64,000 nt of DNA, taken from Lewinellaceae bacterium. GTDB taxonomy: Bacteria; Bacteroidota; Bacteroidia; Chitinophagales; Saprospiraceae. Location of the stretch: NCBI GenBank assembly GCA_020636075.1, contig JACJYO010000013.1:70607-134606 (forward strand), read 5' to 3'. Position 1 is the first letter of the stretch; the number at the start of each line of letters is the position of its first letter. Under the pieces are notes generated by a model. The model did not search any database. It was not told the origin of the DNA and saw only the letters and a list, made by a program, of their open reading frames with translations. The position numbers and the translations under genes were made by a program. Shown here in pieces: positions 58,310 to 64,000 of the stretch.

Positions 58310-58343
58310 AAAAAAACGCCGCAGCGCATGCACGTTACGGCGG
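58310..58343 (-). terminator. Minus-strand intrinsic terminator after the HipB-like remnant
   Basis: Read on the minus strand, CGCCG (58342-58338) pairs with CGGCG (58321-58317), followed by seven or more T. It ends transcription of the frameshifted regulator before the sigma-factor gene. Confidence 0.6.
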
Positions 58344-58356
58344 TGGTGACTTTTTT

Positions 58357-58538
58357 GGGAGGTCCTATCTGGTACCCGAATAGTTGCAAAACCTGGTTGA
58401 CCTTGTCCAGTCTTAGTGTGCTTTGCCTTGTTCGAGTTCCCGAACAAAGCGCAGGCCTACGCCGGCTTTTCCGGCCAGTTCCGACTGGGTGAGTCCGGCA
58501 AGCCCTCGTTTTTCTTTTACAAATTCATTCAAGTTCAT
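58357..58538 (-). pseudogene. Frameshifted HipB/Y4mF-type HTH regulator
   Basis: From the ATG at 58538 the frame reads MNLNEFVKEKRGLAGLTQSE then LAGKAGVGLRFVRELEQGKAH and stops at 58413-58415 after 41 residues. Shifting frame at that point gives RLDKVNQVLQLFGYQIGPP, the usual continuation of this antitoxin family (EQGKxTLRLDKVNQVL). So one base is missing (or two added) around 58414. No HipA-type toxin gene follows. Upstream operator-like palindromes are intact, so a 41-residue HTH peptide may still be made. A sequencing error is also possible. Confidence 0.8.
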
Positions 58539-58541
58539 AGT

Positions 58542-58640
58542 TATACCCTTTGGGGTACAAAAACATGTCTTTTTTTTGAACTTGCACCCGAAAGGGTATA
58601 AATCATTTGATTTGTGGCTTGTTTATACCCTAACGGGTAC
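58542..58640 (-). promoter_or_regulatory. Three TACCC-n-GGGTA operator-like palindromes
   Basis: TATACCC-n4-GGGTA (58542-58557), CACCC-n4-GGGTATA (58586-58600) and TATACCC-n4-GGGTA (58624-58639) lie upstream of the HipB-like gene, about 40 bases apart. Repeated palindromes of this kind are typical autoregulatory sites of HipB antitoxins. The distal copy overlaps the end of the next gene upstream. Confidence 0.7.
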
Positions 58641-59162
58641 GTCGTGAGATAAATATTCCTTGCAATCACACCAAGCCTCCCCAAACGGGCACCCCTCCGG
58701 GTCAAAATCACAAAACTCAATCCCGTTCATACCATGTTCCAACAGCATCGCAGGCTCGGCCATGCGGGCCAACATCATGGGGTAAAATATCCGGGCCGGT
58801 GCTTTATTGGGCAAGGTAGGCAGAAAGTTGTGGGCTACCCAGAGCCGCACCAGGGCGTCGACCAAGGGATGCGCCTGTGCCTCCGTAAGCTTTTCGGCAG
58901 GCGGAAACTGTTCGGCCTCAAGCCCAAAGTGGTCGAACATGGTAATGGCGGGCTTGCTGTGCAGCCAGTTTTCTATTTCGCCGATGGCAGCTTCGGTTTC
59001 GCCGGGAAGTGCATCCGGCTGCGGCTTTTCAAGGAAGCCTTCGGGCGGCTGGTGCAGGTCGTCGCGCATGCCGGCTTGGTAGAAATGCGGCGGGCAGCGG
59101 CGCCAGCGGGCTAGGGTAATAGCGTGGAGGTCTTCGAGGAGATGGGTCAGGTAGGTTTCCAT
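58623..59162 (-). CDS. Hypothetical protein
   Basis: A 179-residue soluble protein with no signal peptide that I do not recognise. It is acidic and rich in Trp, Pro and His, with an N-terminal METYLTHLLEDLHAITLARW, a central IENWLHSKPAITMFDHFGLEAEQFPP, and a C-terminal Cys cluster (FCDFDPEGCPFGEAWCDCKEYL) that could bind a metal. It starts four bases after the stop of the broken Fic gene and ends in the distal operator palindrome of the HipB-like gene. It looks intact, unlike its two neighbours. Confidence 0.6.
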   Translation of the reverse strand: METYLTHLLEDLHAITLARWRRCPPHFYQAGMRDDLHQPPEGFLEKPQPDALPGETEAAIGEIENWLHSKPAITMFDHFGLEAEQFPPAEKLTEAQAHPLVDALVRLWVAHNFLPTLPNKAPARIFYPMMLARMAEPAMLLEHGMNGIEFCDFDPEGCPFGEAWCDCKEYLSHDVPVRV

Positions 59163-59166
59163 GTGG

Positions 59167-59886
59167 TTACCGGTGGTTAATGAGATTAATAATCAGTTTT
59201 ACCATCAATTCTTTGTCGGCGGGATCGCTCTGCGCCACTAATAGCGCCAATGCCACCAGCGCATTGTCGTTGATCTTCAGCTCCCCGGATTTTTTAAACC
59301 GGTGTTTATTTTCTCCAAAAACCAGATGAAGAGAAATGCGCCGATGCGTTTGTTGCCGTCGTTGAAGGGGTGGTTTTTAATGGTGAGGTAGAGCAGGTTG
59401 GCGGCCTGCTCCTCGATGCTGCGGTAGAGGTATTCATCGCTAAAGATCTGGACGATGTTGCCGAGGATTCCCTGGAAGCTGTCGTCCTTTTGGTTGCTTT
59501 AGCCGCTTTTCATTGAGCGTGTAGCCGCGTATGAGGTAGTCTTTCAGACGTTGGGTGGCCCAGATTCGGAATTGGGTACCTCGTTTGGAATTGACCCGGT
59601 AGCCTACCGAAATAATGACGTCCAGGTTGTAAAACTTTACCTGCCGGGTGACTTGGCGGCTGCCTTCGGTTTGAACTACCGAGAAAAGCTCGGTAGTTCC
59701 CTCTTCTTCCAGTTCGCCTTCTGTGTAGATGTTTTTGATGTGCAAGCCAATGGTATCCGAATCTTTTTCAAAAAGTTCGGCCATAAGCCGTTGCGACAGC
59801 CATAAGGTGTCGTTTTCAAGCCGTACCTGAATATCCAGGCCGTTTTCAGGGCTTTCAAAAATGAGCACTTCGCCTTTGCTTTCCAT
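59167..59886 (-). pseudogene. Degraded RhuM-Fic fusion gene
   Basis: From the ATG at 59886 the frame encodes a RhuM-type N-domain (LIFESPENGLDIQVRLENDT, LWLSQRLMAELFEKDSDTIG, RQVKFYNLDVIISVGYRVNS) to about residue 130, then goes out of frame near 59495. A second frame gives DDSFQGILGNIVQIF, SIEEQAANLLYLTIKN and the Fic active-site motif HPFNDGNKRIGAF (about 59338-59371). It shifts again near 59310 to a third stretch, NKHRFKKSGELKINDNALVA to the stop at 59167. About 100 codons normally found between the RhuM and Fic parts are missing. AMPylation activity is therefore lost. Confidence 0.85.
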
Positions 59887-60084
59887 GGTTATCTTTTTTC
59901 AACAAATATCGGGGGTGGGGCGTCGTGTTTAAAACATTTTGTAGGGACTTGATGTATTTTTTGAAATTTAATATTTGTTAATCGGTTCAGTATTTTAGTC
60001 TTGCTTCAAAACCATTAAGCATATGCCAACCCTATTAGCACACAACCCGTACCTTTAACACCTCGACATTCCATCGCTGCATAT

Positions 60085-63000
60085 ATGTACTGGCATTACG
60101 AAAAACGCCGCGCTCCCAAGGCCGCTCCCGGTGCCACCCGAAAGAATTACGGCTCCACCTGGTGGGGCAAACAATGGCTACAGGCGCTCGCCGACATCGA
60201 CTATTCCAACCGCCTGCCGCGCGGTAAAACGTATGCTAATAAAGGCCTGGCGCACGACCTGGAACTCCAGGGCAATACCATTACCGCCAAAGTGACCGGC
60301 ACCCAATCGCAGCCCTACCGGGTGCAAATCACCGTACCGGCGTTCGATCCCGATACGCGGGAGCGCTTAGTGCGCTTGGTAACGGAAAACCCGCTGTTCT
60401 TGTCCAAATTACTAAATCGCGAATTACCCCCCGAACTGAACGAAGCCTGCTTAGCCGAAAATATCCACGTTTTCCCGCGCCGCTGGGACGACCTGAGAGG
60501 CGCCTGCTCCTGTCCCGACTGGGCCGTACCCTGCAAACACATGGCCGCCGTATTGTACCTGGTAGCCAATGAAATAGATAAAAATCCTTTTGTGGTATTC
60601 GACCTGCACGGGTTCGACTTAGTGGCGGCCTTGCAGGAAAGCGGCTACACCGAAGCAGCCGGCGAATCGGTTTCGATCCCGGCACTGTCCCAATGGCAAC
60701 AACCGGTAACCGAAGCAGATCCAGTCTTTACCCTCGACGAAGAACGGCTCGCCGCGCTCGATTTCTCTACCCTGCCCGACTGCCGCGACAACCTCATACG
60801 CCTGTTAAGTGAAAAACCGGTGTTTTTCCCGGAAGGCGATTTTAAAAAAATACTCGCCGCGGCATACAAAAGCATCGCCAGCGGTGTGGAAAAGGCCGCC
60901 GCGATCGGCCAGGAAGGGTCGGACGCGCAGGCGCACATCCTGCAAAATGCTGAAAAAGTGCTGTTAATGTTGGATGCCGGAGAGGGCAATTTTTTAGGGT
61001 GTTCGCTACTCGACGCCCGGGATGAAAGCCTGAATGACTTCAACTCGGCAGCCGAACTGGCCGCGTTTCTCGAAGCGCTGCCGCACGCCCAGGTTGCCCA
61101 AAGCGCGCCGGAGCTCCGCGCGCTGCACCTGGCATATCAACTCGCGGAAATGTTGGCCCGCAAGGGCGCTTACGTGCCGCAAATTATCTCCTTCCCGGTC
61201 AGAGAAAGTCAAATCGGGGTCTCCTTTTTTATTCGTTTTGTGCCCGCTTTGTTAAACGGGGAGGTGCGCGCGGTGTGCGAACAGGCAGCCGGCCTGATGG
61301 CGCCGGGTATGTTGGTTTACATAGGCGACAAGCAGAACCACGAACCAATTCCGGCGGATTACCTTCCGGCATTGCTGGCTGTTTTCCTGGGCCATTTCGT
61401 ACGGGAAAATACGGAAAAAGTGGCCCGCGAAGGCGAACTGCCGCGCTGGTTTTTCTCCGGTTTGCCCGCCGTTTTCGAGCGTTTTGAAAACCGGGAATAT
61501 CCCAAAAACATCCAGCTCTGGCTCAGCCGCTTTTTCATCGCAGAAAAAGATTTTGTTCCGGTCTTCGAAGTGAACGACGACGAAGACCTGTTTGAAGTAA
61601 GCGTCAGTATCGAGGACAAAACGGCGGCCTTTCAGACGCCCGTCCCGCTGGACGCCATTTTTTCAACTAAAAAATACGCTCGCTTGCGCCTCGACGCCCT
61701 GCGCGACTTGAGTATGGTGGCCGAGTTTTTCCCACCTCTGAACGATCTGATCGCTTCCAAAGGAAAAGCCAAGTTGCGCTTCGACAGCCGGGCCTTTGTC
61801 GAGGTGTATTTTAACGCCTTGCCGGTCATTCGCCTGTTCGGCATCCGTGTGTTGCTGCCCAAAGCGCTGCAAAAGTTGCTTCGACCCGCGGCTTCCATGT
61901 CGCTGAGTGCCAACAACAAAGGCAAAGTAGCGGGCGCCGGCCTGCTGTCGTTTTCCAACATGATCGATTTTCAATGGCAAATCGCGCTCGGTGACCAACT
62001 GCTTTCTCCGGAAGCATTTTTGAAAATGGTCAAAACCATGCGCGGTATTGTCCGGTTAGCCGATGGCTATGCTTATGTGGATGAAAAGGAAATCGCCGCG
62101 CTACTTGGGAAGATCGAACATACACCGGCGCCTACCGGCCCCAAACTGCTGCAAATCGCCCTCGCCGGCGAATACCAGGGCGCCCCGGTTCACCTCGACG
62201 AATCGGCCCGTGCGCTGATCGCCGAGCTGCTCCGCCCCGATTCTGTGGCGCTACCCGCCGGGTTGCACGCCAAATTGCGGCCGTACCAGCTGCGGGGTTT
62301 CGAGTGGCTGTACAAAAATACCCGCCTGGGTTTCGGCAGCCTTATCGCCGACGACATGGGCCTGGGTAAAACGCTTCAGGTCATCACGACCCTGCAACGC
62401 CTGAAGGAAGACGGCGCCCTCTCCGGCCACCAGAAAGCGCTCGTGGTAGTACCCACCACCCTGCTCACCAACTGGTCGAAAGAAATCGCCCGCTTCGCCC
62501 CGGGCCTCAGCACCCACGTATATCATGGCCCCGGCCGGAGCCTGGCGCCCCTGGCGGATGCTGATATCCTGCTCACCACCTATGGCGTGGTGCGCTCCGA
62601 GATTGCCGCGTTGCAGAAAAAAGACTGGCTGGTGGCCATCATCGACGAGGCGCAAAACATCAAAAACCTCGAAACTGCCCAGACCAAAGCCGTGAAAAAA
62701 TTAAAGGCGCCCGTTCGGATTGCTATGACCGGAACGCCTGTTGAAAACCGCCTGAGTGAGTATTTCTCCCTGTTCGAGTTCGCTAACCGCGGCTACCTGG
62801 GTTCGCTAAAAGAGTTCACCGAGGAATACGCCAAACCCATCGAACTGGAACGCAACCATGCCGCCCTTGAGCGCTTCCGCCGTGTAACCGCTCCCTTCCT
62901 GCTGCGTCGGGTAAAAACCGACAAAACCATCATCAGCGACCTGCCCGACAAGATCGAAACCAATCAATTCTGTACCCTGACGCCGGAACAGGCGGCCCTG

Positions 63001-63684
63001 TACCAAAACGTGGTGGACGAGTCGCTGCGCGCCATTGAAAAAGAAAAGGAAGGCGACATCAAGCGACAGGGCCTGGTACTGAAAATGCTGACTGCGCTCA
63101 AGCAGGTGTGCAATCACCCTTCCCATTTCCTGAAAAAACCCGAGGCAGACCCGGCGCTTTCGGGCAAAACCCAACTCTTGCTTGATCTGCTCACGCAAAT
63201 TCTGGACAATGGCGAAAAGACCCTCATTTTTACCCAGTACCGCGAAATGGGCGAACTGATCGTGCCCCTGTTGCGCGAACAGTTGGGGCTAAACGCCGCT
63301 TTTTTGCACGGCGGCGTATCCCGCAAAGGGCGCGACGAAATGGTGGAAGCATTCCAGCACCAGCACAGCGATCGTATTTTGCTGCTATCGCTAAAAGCCG
63401 GCGGCACCGGCCTCAACCTCACCGCCGCATCCAATGTGATCCACTACGATCTTTGGTGGAATCCCGCCGTGGAAGCCCAGGCCACCGACCGCGCTTTCCG
63501 GATCGGTCAGCAGCGCAACGTGCAGGTGCATCGCTTTATCACTCAGGGCACGTTCGAAGAGAAAATCAACGCTATGCTGCAGGCGAAAAAAGAACTGGCT
63601 AACCTAACGGTGACAGCCGGTGAAAGGTGGGTGGGCGATTTGACGGATGGGGAGTTGCGGGAGTTGGTGCGGTTGGGGGGATGA
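60085..63684 (+). CDS. SWIM zinc-finger SNF2-family helicase-like ATPase
   Basis: The 1199-residue protein has an N-terminal SWIM zinc finger: Cys141, Cys143, Cys150 and His152 in ACSCPDWAVPCKHM. A long middle region (about 160-700) of the kind found in bacterial SWI2/SNF2 proteins follows. The SNF2 ATPase occupies about 720-1190: Walker A DDMGLGKT (Asp756 to Thr763), VVVPTTLLTNWSKEI, the DEAQ box IIDEAQNIKN, MTGTPVENRLSEYFSLFEF, HGGVSRKGRDEM, LLSLKAGGTGLNLTAA and the arginine-finger motif QATDRAFRIGQQRNVQVHRF. Such proteins translocate on DNA and remodel protein-DNA complexes. The DEDDh exonuclease starts 41 bases downstream, suggesting a DNA-repair role. Confidence 0.93.
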   Translation: MYWHYEKRRAPKAAPGATRKNYGSTWWGKQWLQALADIDYSNRLPRGKTYANKGLAHDLELQGNTITAKVTGTQSQPYRVQITVPAFDPDTRERLVRLVTENPLFLSKLLNRELPPELNEACLAENIHVFPRRWDDLRGACSCPDWAVPCKHMAAVLYLVANEIDKNPFVVFDLHGFDLVAALQESGYTEAAGESVSIPALSQWQQPVTEADPVFTLDEERLAALDFSTLPDCRDNLIRLLSEKPVFFPEGDFKKILAAAYKSIASGVEKAAAIGQEGSDAQAHILQNAEKVLLMLDAGEGNFLGCSLLDARDESLNDFNSAAELAAFLEALPHAQVAQSAPELRALHLAYQLAEMLARKGAYVPQIISFPVRESQIGVSFFIRFVPALLNGEVRAVCEQAAGLMAPGMLVYIGDKQNHEPIPADYLPALLAVFLGHFVRENTEKVAREGELPRWFFSGLPAVFERFENREYPKNIQLWLSRFFIAEKDFVPVFEVNDDEDLFEVSVSIEDKTAAFQTPVPLDAIFSTKKYARLRLDALRDLSMVAEFFPPLNDLIASKGKAKLRFDSRAFVEVYFNALPVIRLFGIRVLLPKALQKLLRPAASMSLSANNKGKVAGAGLLSFSNMIDFQWQIALGDQLLSPEAFLKMVKTMRGIVRLADGYAYVDEKEIAALLGKIEHTPAPTGPKLLQIALAGEYQGAPVHLDESARALIAELLRPDSVALPAGLHAKLRPYQLRGFEWLYKNTRLGFGSLIADDMGLGKTLQVITTLQRLKEDGALSGHQKALVVVPTTLLTNWSKEIARFAPGLSTHVYHGPGRSLAPLADADILLTTYGVVRSEIAALQKKDWLVAIIDEAQNIKNLETAQTKAVKKLKAPVRIAMTGTPVENRLSEYFSLFEFANRGYLGSLKEFTEEYAKPIELERNHAALERFRRVTAPFLLRRVKTDKTIISDLPDKIETNQFCTLTPEQAALYQNVVDESLRAIEKEKEGDIKRQGLVLKMLTALKQVCNHPSHFLKKPEADPALSGKTQLLLDLLTQILDNGEKTLIFTQYREMGELIVPLLREQLGLNAAFLHGGVSRKGRDEMVEAFQHQHSDRILLLSLKAGGTGLNLTAASNVIHYDLWWNPAVEAQATDRAFRIGQQRNVQVHRFITQGTFEEKINAMLQAKKELANLTVTAGERWVGDLTDGELRELVRLGG

Positions 63685-63725
63685 GCAGAACTGAGGGAAA
63701 TTAATCCATATCATTATCTTTAACC

Positions 63726-64000
63726 ATGTACCTTTTCTTCGATACAGAAACCACCGGACTGCCGCGCAATTGGAATGCTCCGGTAACCAATACAGCCAAT
63801 TGGCCGCGTATGGTGCAGCTGGCGTGGATGCTGTACGACTATGACGGGCGGCTGGTGGAGTCCGACAATCACATCATCTACCCTGAAGGCTATACCATTC
63901 CGCGTGAGGTGTCGGCGCTACATGGAATCACTACCGAGCGCGCAAAGTCCGAAGGGGAGGCACTGGATACAATCCTTGAGTTGTTCGAAACCTTGCTGGA
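63726..64000 (+). CDS. DEDDh exonuclease (DnaQ-like), 3' end outside window
   Basis: The first 91 codons are visible. MYLFFDTETTGLPRNWNAPV contains the ExoI motif DTETTG with metal ligands Asp6 and Glu8, and VSALHGITTERAKSEG is the typical segment before ExoII. NWPRMVQLAWMLYDYDGRLV is also characteristic of bacteroidete 3'-5' exonucleases annotated as DNA polymerase III epsilon-like. It follows the SNF2 gene by 41 bases in the same direction, so they are probably co-transcribed. Confidence 0.88.
   Translation, partial: MYLFFDTETTGLPRNWNAPVTNTANWPRMVQLAWMLYDYDGRLVESDNHIIYPEGYTIPREVSALHGITTERAKSEGEALDTILELFETLL

Overview
The window looks like a chromosomal segment of a Bacteroidota organism, most likely of the Saprospiria/Chitinophagia type. 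The evidence is: several secreted proteins ending in type IX secretion (T9SS) sorting domains, including a gliding-motility-type C-terminal domain; a hybrid two-component sensor of the Bacteroidetes 'regulator propeller' kind; TAnnTTTG promoter boxes; few Shine-Dalgarno sequences; and EF-Tu and ribosomal proteins of bacteroidete character. The genus is inference.

Layout. 1-3162 is the end of a giant adhesin-like T9SS protein. 3.2-7.3 kb holds a GNAT acetyltransferase, a membrane protein of unknown function, and a response regulator/histidine kinase/PepSY-like set. 7.3-9.2 kb is an IS110-family insertion region with structured non-coding DNA and dispersed palindromes. 9.4-19.8 kb carries envelope genes (rmlC, hldD, lpxH-like), a T9SS M28 peptidase, an exported PEP/pyruvate-binding-domain protein, an alpha/beta hydrolase, an orphan OmpR-type regulator and an O-methyltransferase.

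20.0-35.1 kb is the core information-processing block: tRNA-Thr, -Tyr, -Gly, -Thr, a tRNA-like gene with a UCA anticodon loop, tuf, tRNA-Trp, secE, nusG, rplK, rplA, rplJ, rplL, rpoB, rpoC. An FkbM-type methyltransferase gene lies between rpoB and rpoC, which is unusual. A large nested palindrome follows the rpoC terminator.

35.4-43 kb is mixed: a DUF2267 protein, a ROK kinase, a CBS protein, a PA14-OmpA protein, a two-gene Septu-like anti-phage cassette (HNH nuclease plus ATPase) and two putative lipoproteins. 43.2-51.2 kb holds a one-protein hybrid sensor/AraC regulator, whose coding sequence contains a 110-bp palindrome, and a repeat-rich T9SS surface protein (26-residue-repeat family). 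51.2-58.2 kb holds a MITE-like palindrome, a NAGPA-type glycosidase, a coiled-coil membrane protein, and a minus-strand operon: ECF sigma factor, small membrane protein (probable anti-sigma), Spy-like protein, MbnP-like protein, MbnH-like di-haem peroxidase, then a YHYH protein. This looks like an envelope metal- or redox-stress module, possibly for copper. 58.3-59.9 kb is decayed DNA with a frameshifted HipB-type regulator and a broken RhuM-Fic gene. 60.1 kb to the end is a SWIM-SNF2 helicase-like ATPase and the start of a DEDDh exonuclease.

The most distinctive candidates are the FkbM insertion in rpoBC, the UCA tRNA-like gene, palindromes placed exactly five bases before two divergent start codons, the palindrome inside the sensor-kinase gene, the Septu-like cassette, the IS110 guide-RNA candidate and the sigma/MbnP/MbnH operon. 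All functional calls rest on reading motifs by eye; no database search was possible.
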